The notes under the pieces: model-generated | Told to the model about the DNA's origin: nothing | What the model saw: only the letters and a program-made list of their open reading frames with translations | Databases searched by the model: none | DNA from: Firmicutes bacterium UBA4996 | GTDB taxonomy: Bacteria > Bacillota > Limnochordia > Darwinibacteriales > Darwinibacteriaceae | Direction of reading: 5' to 3' | DNA: 61,335 bases | Assembly (NCBI GenBank): GCA_002396805.1 | Contig: DGYW01000004.1 | Location: 1-61,335 of the forward strand | Shown here: one piece after another, positions 33,333 through 42,605 of the stretch | Layout: the number at the start of each line of letters is the position of its first letter | Position numbering within the stretch: position 1 is the stretch's first letter | Position numbers and translations under genes: made by a program

Positions 33333-36300
33333 ATGCGTAAGATGACTGTTAATGGTAACTTCGCAGCTGCCCACGTGGCCTACGCTTTCAGTGATGTAGC
33401 AGCGATTTATCCCATTACTCCATCGTCCGATATGGGTGAGTACTGTGATGAATGGGCCGCCCAAGGACAAAAAAATATCTTCGGACAACCAGTACATGTC
33501 GCTGAAATGCAATCCGAAGCAGGTGCAGCCGGTGCAGTGCACGGTTCATTAGTGAGTGGAGCCTTAACCACCACTTTTACCGCGTCACAAGGTTTACTCT
33601 TAATGATTCCGAACATGTACAAAATCTCTGGTGAGCTCTTACCAGCCGTTTTCCATGTTTCGGCTCGAGCAGTAGCAGCTCACGCTTTATCTATCTTTGG
33701 TGACCATTCTGACGTAATGGCCGCCCGCCAAACTGGTTTTGCCATGTTGGCTTCTGGCTCTGTACAAGAGGCAATGGATCTTGCTTTAGTATCCCACATC
33801 GCAACACTCAAGAGCCGTGTGCCCTTCATCCATTTCTTTGATGGCTTTAGAACCTCCCATGAGATTCAGAAGATCGATGTCATCGATTATGATGAAATGG
33901 CCACCTTATTACCAAAGGATGCTATCGCTGCCTTTAGGGCCCGGGGTATGAATCCTGAGCATCCAGAACTTCGTGGTACCGCCCAAAACCCAGACATTTA
34001 CTTCCAAGGACGCGAAGCAGCTAACCCCTACTATCTAGCGGTTCCCGAAATTGTGATTGAAACCATGAAAGAAGTTGGCGAACTCACTGGCCGTCACTAC
34101 AAGCCTTTTGATTATGTGGGCGCAGCAGATGCTGAGCACGTAATTGTTTCTATGGGTTCTAGCAACGATACTATCGAAAAGACCGTCAAATACCTAAACG
34201 CACAAGGTGCTAAGTTAGGCCTAGTCAAGGTTCGTCTCTATCGTCCTTTCTCCGCTAAACATTTAGTTGATGTCATCCCAGCTAGTGTCAAGCGCATTGC
34301 CGTTCTAGACCGGACCAAGGAGCCTGGTTCCTTAGGTGAGCCTTTATACCTTGATGTACAAGGTGCTTTGGCCGAAACTGGTCGCAAGAACATTGAAGTC
34401 GTGGGTGGCCGTTATGGTCTTAGCTCTAAAGAGTTTACCCCAGCCATGGTTAAAGCAATTTTTGATAACCTAGCCGCGGATGCGCCCAAGAATCACTTTA
34501 CAGTTGGTATCATTGATGATGTAACTTTCACTTCCCTAGACGTGAAAGATAATCTCAACATTGCTCCTGAAGGTCTGTTTGGTGCGAAGTTCTTCGGTCT
34601 TGGTTCTGACGGTACTGTTGGTGCCAACCAAAACAGCATTAAGATCATTGGTGACCATACTGACATGTATGCCCAAGGTTACTTCGTGTACGACTCGAAA
34701 AAGTCCGGTGGTATCACCATTTCTCACCTCCGCTTTGGTCATACTCCAATTAAGGCGCCTTATTTGGTTAGCCAACCAGATCTAGTTGCCTGCCACAATC
34801 CTTCTTATGTAACCCGCTATGATCTTTTAGACGGCATCAAAGAAGGCGGCGTATTCTTGCTGAACTCCCCTTGGAGTCTAGAAGAGATGGAAACAGAATT
34901 ACCTGCTTCCCTCAAGAAAACTATTGCCGAAAAGAAACTGCGTTTCTACAACATCGATGCGGTAAAGATTGCTGGTGAGATTGGTCTCGGTGGTCGAATT
35001 AACACTATTTTACAATCGGCCTTCTTCCAGATCGCGAATGTAATTCCCGCAGAAGATGCCACAAGGTACATTAAAGAAGCAATCTACAACAGCTATGGTG
35101 ATAAGGGCGAGAAGATCGTCAACATGAACTACGCCGCTGTAGATAGTGCTACTAGCCACCTTGTAGAAATTAAATATCCAGCTAGCTGGGTCGATGCCTC
35201 TGAGGCAGCTGCAGCTGTCGAATCCACTACTCCATTCGTGGACAACGTAGTTCGACCTGTCCAATCCCTCAAGGGAGACGATCTACCAGTTAGTGCCTTT
35301 ACACCTGATGGCATTATGCCAACTGGCACCACCCAATACGAAAAACGTGGTATCGCCATTCACGTGCCTAAATGGATCGCAGAAAACTGTATCCAATGTA
35401 ACCAATGTTCCTTTGTCTGTCCTCATGCAGTAATTAGGCCATTCTTAGCTACTGAAGAAGACTTGGCAGATGCCCCAGCAGAATTTGAAACCCTCAAGGG
35501 TGTAGGTCGCGAATTAGCCGATCTACAATATCGAATTCAAATTTCGCCCCTCGATTGTACTGGTTGCGGAAACTGTGCCCAAGTTTGCCCAGCAAAAGAA
35601 AAGGCCTTGGTCATGGAACCCCTAGTAGACCATGCTGAAGTACAAGATAAAAACTGGCATTTCGCTCTGAGCCTACCTAACCGTGCAGAGCATATTGCAC
35701 CTACCAATGTTAAGGCAAGCCAATTTAAGCAGCCTCTATTCGAGTTCTCTGGTGCCTGTGCCGGTTGTGGTGAAACTGCATACATCAAGTTGGCCACCCA
35801 ACTCTTTGGTGACCGCATGATGATTGCTAACGCCACTGGTTGCTCTTCAATTTATGGTGGTAGTGCCCCAACCTGTCCTTACACTGTCAACGAAGCAGGA
35901 CATGGACCAAGCTGGGCCAACTCCCTCTTTGAAGACAACGCCGAATTCGGGTTTGGTATGAACTTGGCCCAAGATGCCCGTCGCAGCCAATTAGCTAATA
36001 TGATGGCCACACTCTTGGATCAAGATATCCCAGCTGAACTTAAAGAGAATCTCCAGGTATGGATGGATAATCTAGACGATGCTAAGACCACCCAAGAGAC
36101 TGCCGCTAAGATTAGAGAACTCTTACCTGCAGCCATTGCTCAAGCCTCTGGTGATCTCAAAGATGTCCTCGAAACCTTAGAGGCCAATGCGGATATCTTA
36201 GTGAAGAAGTCCATCTGGATTATTGGTGGAGACGGTTGGGCTTATGACATTGGCTACGGTGGCTTGGACCATGTATTAGCCTCTGGTGCCAACGTGAATG

Positions 36301-36851
36301 TCCTAGTTCTAGACACTGAAGTCTACTCCAACACAGGTGGTCAAGCTTCTAAGGCTACTCCAACTGGAGCAATCGCCAAGTTTGCTAGCTCCGGAAAACG
36401 GACACGCAAGAAGGATTTGGGTCTGATGACCATGTCCTACGGTTATGTCTATGTGGCTTCTGTAGCCATGGGTGCCAACCGTAATCAGCTCTTACGAGCC
36501 ATGATCGAAGCTGAGAGCTATGATGGCCCATCCCTAATCATTGCTTACTCTCCATGTATTAACCATGGTATTAACATGAGCAAGAGTGTTGAGGAAAGCA
36601 AACAAGCCGTTGAATGCGGATACTGGAACCTCTACCGTTTCGATCCTCGGAAAGAGGAAGAAGGTGCCAACCCGTTCACCCTCGACTCTAAAGAACCTGA
36701 TTATGAGAAGTTCCGGGCCTACCTCAAAGCCCAAGTCCGTTACGCTCGTTTAGCACGTCAGTTCCCTGAAGAAGCGGACGCCTTGTTCGAACAAGCTGAA
36801 GCCGATGTAAGACGTCGCTATGAGACTTACAAGCGACTAGCAGGTAACTAG
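33333..36851 (+). CDS. nifJ: Pyruvate:ferredoxin (flavodoxin) oxidoreductase
   Basis: A 1172-residue single-chain PFOR that converts pyruvate and CoA to acetyl-CoA and CO2 while reducing ferredoxin. Domain I begins with AAHVAYAFSDVAAIYPITPS. Two ferredoxin-like clusters are CIQCNQCSFVCPHA and CTGCGNCAQVCPAKEK, near residues 690-750. The third cluster region has CAGCGETAYIKL, and thiamine diphosphate binding shows as GGDGWAYDIGYGG, then TEVYSNTGGQASK. Full length with all motifs indicates an active enzyme central to anaerobic carbon metabolism. Confidence 0.96.
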   Translation: MRKMTVNGNFAAAHVAYAFSDVAAIYPITPSSDMGEYCDEWAAQGQKNIFGQPVHVAEMQSEAGAAGAVHGSLVSGALTTTFTASQGLLLMIPNMYKISGELLPAVFHVSARAVAAHALSIFGDHSDVMAARQTGFAMLASGSVQEAMDLALVSHIATLKSRVPFIHFFDGFRTSHEIQKIDVIDYDEMATLLPKDAIAAFRARGMNPEHPELRGTAQNPDIYFQGREAANPYYLAVPEIVIETMKEVGELTGRHYKPFDYVGAADAEHVIVSMGSSNDTIEKTVKYLNAQGAKLGLVKVRLYRPFSAKHLVDVIPASVKRIAVLDRTKEPGSLGEPLYLDVQGALAETGRKNIEVVGGRYGLSSKEFTPAMVKAIFDNLAADAPKNHFTVGIIDDVTFTSLDVKDNLNIAPEGLFGAKFFGLGSDGTVGANQNSIKIIGDHTDMYAQGYFVYDSKKSGGITISHLRFGHTPIKAPYLVSQPDLVACHNPSYVTRYDLLDGIKEGGVFLLNSPWSLEEMETELPASLKKTIAEKKLRFYNIDAVKIAGEIGLGGRINTILQSAFFQIANVIPAEDATRYIKEAIYNSYGDKGEKIVNMNYAAVDSATSHLVEIKYPASWVDASEAAAAVESTTPFVDNVVRPVQSLKGDDLPVSAFTPDGIMPTGTTQYEKRGIAIHVPKWIAENCIQCNQCSFVCPHAVIRPFLATEEDLADAPAEFETLKGVGRELADLQYRIQISPLDCTGCGNCAQVCPAKEKALVMEPLVDHAEVQDKNWHFALSLPNRAEHIAPTNVKASQFKQPLFEFSGACAGCGETAYIKLATQLFGDRMMIANATGCSSIYGGSAPTCPYTVNEAGHGPSWANSLFEDNAEFGFGMNLAQDARRSQLANMMATLLDQDIPAELKENLQVWMDNLDDAKTTQETAAKIRELLPAAIAQASGDLKDVLETLEANADILVKKSIWIIGGDGWAYDIGYGGLDHVLASGANVNVLVLDTEVYSNTGGQASKATPTGAIAKFASSGKRTRKKDLGLMTMSYGYVYVASVAMGANRNQLLRAMIEAESYDGPSLIIAYSPCINHGINMSKSVEESKQAVECGYWNLYRFDPRKEEEGANPFTLDSKEPDYEKFRAYLKAQVRYARLARQFPEEADALFEQAEADVRRRYETYKRLAGN

Positions 36852-36867
36852 TAGCGAGTAATGACAG

Positions 36868-36896
36868 GCAGCCTCCCCACGGGAGGCTGCTTTTTT
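36868..36896 (+). terminator. Intrinsic terminator after PFOR
   Basis: GCAGCCTCCC, 3-nt loop, GGGAGGCTGC, then T6. It also lies just beyond the convergent cell-wall hydrolase gene. Confidence 0.92.
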
Positions 36897-36906
36897 AAGC
36901 GGCGCA

Positions 36907-37338
36907 TTAGGCGAAGACATGATTGCCAATCTGAAGCTTTACTGTGCGCGTCCACACCCAACTTCTTGGTCCCACCTTCTGGGGATTCCAAAAGAACAGG
37001 GAACCATCTGTAGGGTCTTGACCCTCTAAGGCTTCTCTAACCGCTTGATAGGCCAAATTGTTGGGGGTTTGATAAATCGAGCCATTAGCCACTACCTCAA
37101 ATTGTCGTGGCTGAAAGATAATTTCATAGATTGTGTTGGGAAAATCAGGGTGCTCAAGGCGATTGAGGGCTACCGCTGCTACCGCCACTTGGCCCCAAAA
37201 GGGTTCACCGCGCGCCTCTGCATAAACTAAATGGGCGAGGAGTTTCCAATCTTCAAGCTGCTCTGGAGTGTACTCGCTCGCAGGTACAAAAAAACCACCT
37301 TCTAGAGAAGGTAAAATAACTGAACGTATTTCGGACAT
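36907..37338 (-). CDS. SleB/CwlJ-type cell wall hydrolase
   Basis: About 143 residues. The catalytic domain starts LLAHLVYAEARGEPFWGQVA, with the conserved Glu in YAEARGE, and continues with VAAVALNRLEHPDFPNTI and FFWNPQKV. This family lyses spore cortex at germination. No signal peptide is present, as in CwlJ, which is made in the mother cell. I start at ATG 37338 with GGAGGGG nine bases upstream. It implies that the organism or its lineage forms endospores. Confidence 0.85.
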   Translation of the reverse strand: MSEIRSVILPSLEGGFFVPASEYTPEQLEDWKLLAHLVYAEARGEPFWGQVAVAAVALNRLEHPDFPNTIYEIIFQPRQFEVVANGSIYQTPNNLAYQAVREALEGQDPTDGSLFFWNPQKVGPRSWVWTRTVKLQIGNHVFA

Positions 37339-37436
37339 GGACAGCTTCCCCTCCAAGATTTTGCTTTAGAATATGCAGGGGAACAAGCCTTTGTTGTCAA
37401 AATAGCTAAAATATAAAACGAAATAGGAGGAACGTC

Positions 37437-38144
37437 ATGACAACACCGCATAATGCAGCTAAACCAGGTGAGATTGCTAAGACGGTTTTGATGCCCGGGG
37501 ATCCCTTAAGGGCAAAATTCGTGGCAGACACTTACCTCGAAGATGTAAAGTGCTATAATGAAGTCCGAGGCATGTATGGCTTCACTGGGTTGTATAAAGG
37601 CAAGCCCGTTTCGGTCCAGGGACATGGAATGGGTATGCCTTCCATTGGTATTTACACCTATGAGCTGTATAATATGTATGATGTGGACAACATTATTCGA
37701 ATCGGTTCAGCCGGCGCCATTCGCCAAGACGTTAAAATCATGGACTTAGTCTTTGGTATGGGTGCCTGCACCGACTCAAACTACGCCTATCAATACGGTC
37801 TACCGGGAACATATGCCCCCATCGCAAGCTGGGAGCTTTTAGCCAAAGCAGTGGAAATCGCCAAGGAAAAGAATCAAAAGTATTTTGTGGGTAATGTCCT
37901 CTCTGCTGATCTTTTTTACAACGATAAAGGTGCCCCTACTCCTTGGGAAAAAATGGGGGTCTTGGCTGTAGAAATGGAAGCTGCCGCACTCTATATGAAC
38001 GCAGCTCGTGCCAACAAACAGGCTCTCTGCATGCTAACTATCTCAGATGAAATTCATAGTGGCAAAGAATTGCCTGCCCACGATCGACAAGTTGGCTTTA
38101 CCAAGATGATGGAAATCGCCTTAGAATTAGCCATCAGTCTCTAA
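37437..38144 (+). CDS. deoD: Purine nucleoside phosphorylase DeoD-type
   Basis: A 235-residue protein of the hexameric DeoD family, which splits purine (deoxy)nucleosides with phosphate into base and (deoxy)ribose-1-phosphate. Motifs: MPGDPLRAKFVA, VQGHGMGMPSIGIYTYEL, IRIGSAGAI, VEMEAAALY and TISDEIHSG, which includes the catalytic Asp. ATG has TAGGAGGA upstream. It fits functionally with the BMP-type nucleoside importer at 8-14.6 kb. Confidence 0.95.
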   Translation: MTTPHNAAKPGEIAKTVLMPGDPLRAKFVADTYLEDVKCYNEVRGMYGFTGLYKGKPVSVQGHGMGMPSIGIYTYELYNMYDVDNIIRIGSAGAIRQDVKIMDLVFGMGACTDSNYAYQYGLPGTYAPIASWELLAKAVEIAKEKNQKYFVGNVLSADLFYNDKGAPTPWEKMGVLAVEMEAAALYMNAARANKQALCMLTISDEIHSGKELPAHDRQVGFTKMMEIALELAISL

Positions 38145-38160
38145 GCTTTTAGAGATGGAA

Positions 38161-38194
38161 AAAACCCAACCCTTGTGCGGGGTTGGGTTTTCGT
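38161..38194 (+). terminator. Intrinsic terminator after deoD
   Basis: AAACCCAACCC and GGGTTGGGTTT flank a short loop, with TTTTCG following. The A-run before it may also serve the convergent ferritin gene. Confidence 0.88.
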
Positions 38195-38205
38195 TTGATT
38201 AGTGC

Positions 38206-38718
38206 TTAGGCTTCTGGTGCGTCTGGTTCGAAGACTCTTTGCCCTAATTCTTGATCTAAGTGATAAAGAGCAGGCCCAGACTCGCCAATGATCTTGAACT
38301 TATCTAAGATCTCATTAAAGGAAGCCTCTTCTTCCACTTGCTCATCAATAAACCATTGTAGGAAGTTCATCGTTGGACGATGCTTTTCAGCTTCTGCCAG
38401 ATCCGCTAAGTTGTTGATCAAGCCTGTGACTAGTTCCTCGTGTGCTAAAGCAGCTTCAAAAGCACCTTTTACTGTTCCAAAATCTTGCTTGGGTTCAGGC
38501 AAACCAGAAACTACTGCCCGGGCGCCTAACTCATTGACGTAATGGAAAATCTTCATGGCATGAAAACGCTCTTCTTCTGCCTGAGCTACGAAGAAGTTGC
38601 TGAATCCCGGATACCCTTCTGCAGCACAATAGGCTGCCATGGAGAGATAGAGATTAGAAGCATCAAATTCATGGGTGATTTGCTCATTCAAAGCTTTCAA
38701 CAATTTTTCTGATAACAC
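38206..38718 (-). CDS. ftnA: Ferritin
   Basis: A 170-residue non-haem ferritin that stores iron after oxidising Fe2+. The ferroxidase residues E17, E50 and H53 are present (ITHEFDASN and AEEERFHAMK), with further ligands in EAEKHRPTMNF and LQWFIDEQVEEE. Length and four-helix pattern are those of bacterial FtnA. The GTG start has GGGAG about ten bases upstream. Together with FeoAB it provides uptake and storage of ferrous iron. Confidence 0.93.
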   Translation of the reverse strand: MLSEKLLKALNEQITHEFDASNLYLSMAAYCAAEGYPGFSNFFVAQAEEERFHAMKIFHYVNELGARAVVSGLPEPKQDFGTVKGAFEAALAHEELVTGLINNLADLAEAEKHRPTMNFLQWFIDEQVEEEASFNEILDKFKIIGESGPALYHLDQELGQRVFEPDAPEA

Positions 38719-38801
38719 TTTTCATCAACTCCCTTTCAAGTATAATATTAACAAAGACTATTATTAATCGCAACCCATTTATTTACACCTGGAGGTCCAT
38801 C

Positions 38802-40064
38802 ATGAAAAAATCCTTTGTTACTGCTGAACAGCTGCGCGCAATTGTTGCTAAACATCCTACCCCCTTTCACCTCTACGATGAAGCAGGAATCCGCGCCAAC
38901 GCCCGCCGTCTCCACCAGGCCTTTGCTTGGAACCCTGGCTTCAAAGAATATTTCGCCGTGAAGGCCACTCCTAACCCCACCATCCTTAGAATTTTGCAGG
39001 AAGAAGGTTGTGGAGTGGATTGCGCGACCCTAACCGAGTTAATGCTAGTTGACGCCATTGGGTTTGAAGGTGAAGAAATCATGTTTTCAGCCAATATGAC
39101 ACCGTTGGAGGATTTTCTATTGGCTCATAAATTAGGTGCCATCATTAATCTAGACGATCTAACAGATCTAGATTACTTCCCCCACCTCAGCAGTATTCCC
39201 AAAAAAGTCTGTCTGCGCTATAATCCTGGGGGCAATTTTACAATCAGCAATGAAATCATGGATACCCCTGGTGAGGCCAAGTATGGATTAACTCGGCCCC
39301 AATTAGTTGTTGCTGTGCGCCAGTTGTTGGACCTAGGTGTTGAAGAATTTGGGTTACATGCCTTCCTAGCCAGTAACACCACAACCAACGAATATTACCC
39401 CACTCTCGCCAAGCTGCTCTTCACAGTGGTACGTGAGTTGCACGAAGAAACTGGGGCACGTTTTACCTTCGTAAATCTTTCGGGCGGCATAGGTGTCCCG
39501 TATCATCCTAGTCAAGAGCCCGCTGACATTTTCACTATTGGGGCAGGGGTTGAAGCTGCTTTTAACGAAGTTTTGGTACCAGCAGGCCTAGGTGATCTTG
39601 CTATTGTAACAGAGCTTGGTCGCTTTATGCTCGCTCCCTATGGCCACCTAATCGCGACCGCGATCAGACGTAAAGACATTTACAAACAGTACATTGGCCT
39701 TGATGCCAGTGCCGCCAATCTTATGCGCCCAGCCATGTATGGGGCCTATCACCACATTACAGTGGCAGGCAAGGAAGAACAACCACTTGATCACATCTAT
39801 GATGTGGTGGGCGGTCTCTGCGAGAACAATGACAAGTTTGCCATTAATCGCCCCCTCCCCGAGATTGAACTGGGAGATTTAGTGGTTATCCACGACACAG
39901 GCGCCCACGGCTTTTCTATGGGATACAACTACAATGGCAAACTCCGCTCTGCAGAAGTATTGCTCAAAGCAGATGGCACAACCGAACTAATCCGCCGGGC
40001 AGAGACACCAGCCGATTACTTCGCAACCCTTAACTTACCTGTAGGCTCAGCGCGGCGCTCGTAA
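38802..40064 (+). CDS. lysA: Diaminopimelate decarboxylase-like fold III PLP enzyme
   Basis: A 420-residue fold III decarboxylase. The PLP lysine is in FAVKATPNPTILR, the glycine motif is NLSGGIGVPYHP, the substrate/dimer Cys-Glu is in GLCENNDKFA, and HDTGAHGFSMGYNYNG is near the end. The usual HTGSN is replaced by HAFLASNT, as in a subgroup of clostridial LysA proteins. It probably makes lysine from meso-diaminopimelate; another amino-acid or polyamine substrate is possible. ATG has GGAGGT upstream. Its 3' end overlaps the convergent msrA by 18 bases. Confidence 0.82.
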   Translation: MKKSFVTAEQLRAIVAKHPTPFHLYDEAGIRANARRLHQAFAWNPGFKEYFAVKATPNPTILRILQEEGCGVDCATLTELMLVDAIGFEGEEIMFSANMTPLEDFLLAHKLGAIINLDDLTDLDYFPHLSSIPKKVCLRYNPGGNFTISNEIMDTPGEAKYGLTRPQLVVAVRQLLDLGVEEFGLHAFLASNTTTNEYYPTLAKLLFTVVRELHEETGARFTFVNLSGGIGVPYHPSQEPADIFTIGAGVEAAFNEVLVPAGLGDLAIVTELGRFMLAPYGHLIATAIRRKDIYKQYIGLDASAANLMRPAMYGAYHHITVAGKEEQPLDHIYDVVGGLCENNDKFAINRPLPEIELGDLVVIHDTGAHGFSMGYNYNGKLRSAEVLLKADGTTELIRRAETPADYFATLNLPVGSARRS

Positions 40065-40583
40065 TTTGTTAGCGAACTGGGCCCTGAATTTGGCCACTTT
40101 CGGCGCAATGACCATTTGACAATAACCCTGCTGGGGGTTGAGACGAAAGTAGTTTCGGTGGTATTGTTCTGCTGGATAGAACTCCCCTAGCGGAGTAATC
40201 TCAGTGACGATAGGTTCTTCCCATAATTGGCCCATACGCCCCATGACTGCTTCAGCCACCGCTTTTTGTTCTTGATCATGGTAGAAGATGACAGAACGAT
40301 ATTGGGTACCCTCGTCGGCTCCCTGGCGATTCAAAGTAGTAGGATCGTGCGTGCTAAAAAAGATCTCCAAGAGTGTTTCATAACTAATTTGCTCGTTGTC
40401 GAAGTCGATTTGCACTACTTCAGCGTGACCTGTATCTGTATTGCACACCTGCTGGTAAGTGGGATTGGGCACATGCCCACCACTATAGCCAGGAACTACC
40501 TTGAGTACCCCTGCTAAATCGCTAAATATTGCCTCTAGACACCAGAAACAGCCGCCACCTAAGGTGGCCGTTGAACGTTCCAT
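40047..40583 (-). CDS. msrA: Peptide methionine sulfoxide reductase MsrA
   Basis: A 178-residue enzyme reducing methionine-S-sulfoxide. The active site is GGGCFWCLEA, with catalytic C12, followed by GVLKVVPGYSGGHVPNPTYQ and HAEVVQIDFD. I start at ATG 40583 (MERSTATLGG) behind AAAGGAAG rather than upstream at 40610. No MsrB domain is fused and no resolving-Cys motif is obvious near the C-terminus. It overlaps the lysA 3' end. Confidence 0.93.
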   Translation of the reverse strand: MERSTATLGGGCFWCLEAIFSDLAGVLKVVPGYSGGHVPNPTYQQVCNTDTGHAEVVQIDFDNEQISYETLLEIFFSTHDPTTLNRQGADEGTQYRSVIFYHDQEQKAVAEAVMGRMGQLWEEPIVTEITPLGEFYPAEQYHRNYFRLNPQQGYCQMVIAPKVAKFRAQFANKLRAPR

Positions 40584-40630
40584 GACCCATCTTCCTTTCA
40601 TTAAATACACTTTAAGAAAAAGGTGATTAC

Positions 40631-41401
40631 TTGGATAACATTTACGATTTTCCCCACTATTATGAAATTGCTTTCTCCTACCGCGACATCCCCCAAGAAG
40701 TTGATGTCATGGAGCAAGCCATTGCCCATTACTCTCACATCCCGGTCAAAACGGTGATGGAGCTGGCCTGTGGCAATAGTCCTCATATGTTGGAGTTAGT
40801 TAGCCGGGGTTACGAATACCACGGACTTGATCTTAGCCCAACCATGATTAAGTTTGCCCAGGAGAAGGCACAAACGCACAATTTTGAAGCCCACTTTCAC
40901 TTGGCTGATCTAGTTAACTTCCAGCTAGAAGAGCCCCTAGATTTTCTTTACATCATGCTAGGCTCTTTGTATGTAGGAAATACCGAGGGATTACTCAATC
41001 ATTTTCGTAGTGTGGAGAAGGCTTTAAAACCTGGTGGTCTCTACTTCTTAGACTGGTGTGTGGACTTTTCGCCACTTGATAACGTCCAGGATAGCTGGGT
41101 AATGCGCCGTGACAAAATCACCGTCACCACCCAATATTCCACCCGCCTTTTTCATGCAGCTGATCAACTATACCAAGAAAACATCACCCTTACCGTCAAA
41201 GACCAGGGTCGCCAGCATCGCTTAGCCCACTCGGGGCTACGTCGCGCTATCTTCCCCCAAGAATTCATCTTGGCCTCCACCAAGCTACATAACTTTGAAT
41301 TTATCGGCTGGTGGGATAACTGGGATTGGCAGGCACCCCTTCAAGAAGGTCAAGGGCGGGCTGAAATTACCCGCCCTATCACTATTTTGCGTCGACTCTA
41401 G
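40631..41401 (+). CDS. Class I SAM-dependent methyltransferase
   Basis: A 256-residue protein. The SAM site reads TVMELACGNSPHMLELVSRG (motif I), then GLDLSPTMIKFAQ (acidic motif II) and LDFLYIMLGSLY. The C-terminal half is a beta-rich extension as in small-molecule methyltransferases. The substrate is unknown. The start is a TTG with AAAGGTGA upstream. It is divergent from msrA and convergent with the alcohol dehydrogenase, with a four-base overlap. Confidence 0.82.
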   Translation: MDNIYDFPHYYEIAFSYRDIPQEVDVMEQAIAHYSHIPVKTVMELACGNSPHMLELVSRGYEYHGLDLSPTMIKFAQEKAQTHNFEAHFHLADLVNFQLEEPLDFLYIMLGSLYVGNTEGLLNHFRSVEKALKPGGLYFLDWCVDFSPLDNVQDSWVMRRDKITVTTQYSTRLFHAADQLYQENITLTVKDQGRQHRLAHSGLRRAIFPQEFILASTKLHNFEFIGWWDNWDWQAPLQEGQGRAEITRPITILRRL

Positions 41402-42573
41402 TTTCCTTGACACAACTTATAAATCTCGAGAACATCGGCCTGCTTGAGCTGGACGAAAGATCCCAAGGTATGCGTATCATTAGCGGTACTTTTGGCCGCC
41501 ATCTCTTCTAGGCGATCAGCAGGAATGTCTGCTTCCGCTAACGTAGTTGGCAAACCAATCCGTCTAAAGAAATCCTCTAAACGGCGGATCCCTTCGAGAA
41601 TGGTGCGTTCCGGATTCTGGAAGTTTTGCTCTACTCCGAATACTCGCACTGCAAATTGCACAAATCGGGCTGGATCGTGTTTGTACACATACTTCATCCA
41701 AGCTGGAAACACAATGGCCAATCCAGCACCATGGGCCACATCATACAAGGCACTAAGCTCGTGTTCAATGTCGTGGGAGGCCCAATCACCTAGACGCCCG
41801 GTGCCCAAAAGATCGTTGTGCGCAATTGTTCCAGCCCACATAATATTGGCCCTTGCTCCATAGTTTTCTGGTTCTGCAATGGCAAGGGGAGCTTCTTGCA
41901 TAATACTCCGCAATGTAGCTTCACATAAGTGGTCGGTAAACCCGACCTCTTTTTCATTAGTAAAGTAGCGCTCCATCACGTGCGCCATCATATCCGCAAC
42001 ACCACAGGCAGTTTGGTAAGCTGGCAACGAATAGGTCAGTTCTGGATTCATAAAGGCGAATTTGGGACGCATGATCGTCTCTCCATAGCCCCGCTTTAGC
42101 CAACCATCTTCATTGGTAATGACCGAGCTAGTACTGGATTCGCTACCCGCAGCGGGAATTGTTAGTACCACACCCACTGGCAAACTCTCCTCCGCCTGGG
42201 CATCTCCTGCATAGAAGTCCCACACATCTCCAGTGTAGGGTACACCAATGGCAATGGCCTTGGCGGAGTCAATGACGCTACCGCCCCCAACAGCTAAGAT
42301 GAAATCCACCTGTTCCTGCCTAGCTAAGGCAATACCTTCTTGTACCAGGCTCAGCCGAGGATTAGGCTGGGCCCCACCAAGTTCCACATACTCCACGCCG
42401 GCTTCCTGTAAAGCGGTCGTCACCCGCTCCTTAAGACCAGAGCGAACAATGTGTCCCCCACCATAATGGAGTAAGACCTTTCTTCCCCACTGGGCAGTCT
42501 CCACACCGACCTGTGTCTCAACATCCTTACCGAAGATAATTTTCGTGCTGTTAGAAAAGGTAAAGTTTAGCAT
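41398..42573 (-). CDS. Iron-containing alcohol dehydrogenase (BdhA/YqhD-like)
   Basis: A 391-residue group III alcohol dehydrogenase. NAD(P) binding shows as AVGGGSVIDSAKAIA; the metal ligands are in CGVADMMAHVMERYF and in SHDIEHELSALYDVAHGAGLA (several His). It resembles butanol dehydrogenases and YqhD aldehyde reductases. It would reoxidise NAD(P)H by reducing aldehydes. ATG follows AAGGAGGGG. Confidence 0.92.
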   Translation of the reverse strand: MLNFTFSNSTKIIFGKDVETQVGVETAQWGRKVLLHYGGGHIVRSGLKERVTTALQEAGVEYVELGGAQPNPRLSLVQEGIALARQEQVDFILAVGGGSVIDSAKAIAIGVPYTGDVWDFYAGDAQAEESLPVGVVLTIPAAGSESSTSSVITNEDGWLKRGYGETIMRPKFAFMNPELTYSLPAYQTACGVADMMAHVMERYFTNEKEVGFTDHLCEATLRSIMQEAPLAIAEPENYGARANIMWAGTIAHNDLLGTGRLGDWASHDIEHELSALYDVAHGAGLAIVFPAWMKYVYKHDPARFVQFAVRVFGVEQNFQNPERTILEGIRRLEDFFRRIGLPTTLAEADIPADRLEEMAAKSTANDTHTLGSFVQLKQADVLEIYKLCQGN

Positions 42574-42605
42574 TGGGTTCCCCTCCTTAGATAGTTTTGG
42601 TTTTC

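Noticed and set aside
41444..41863. 139-codon plus-strand frame antisense to the alcohol dehydrogenase
   Set aside because: Shadow of a strongly conserved gene.
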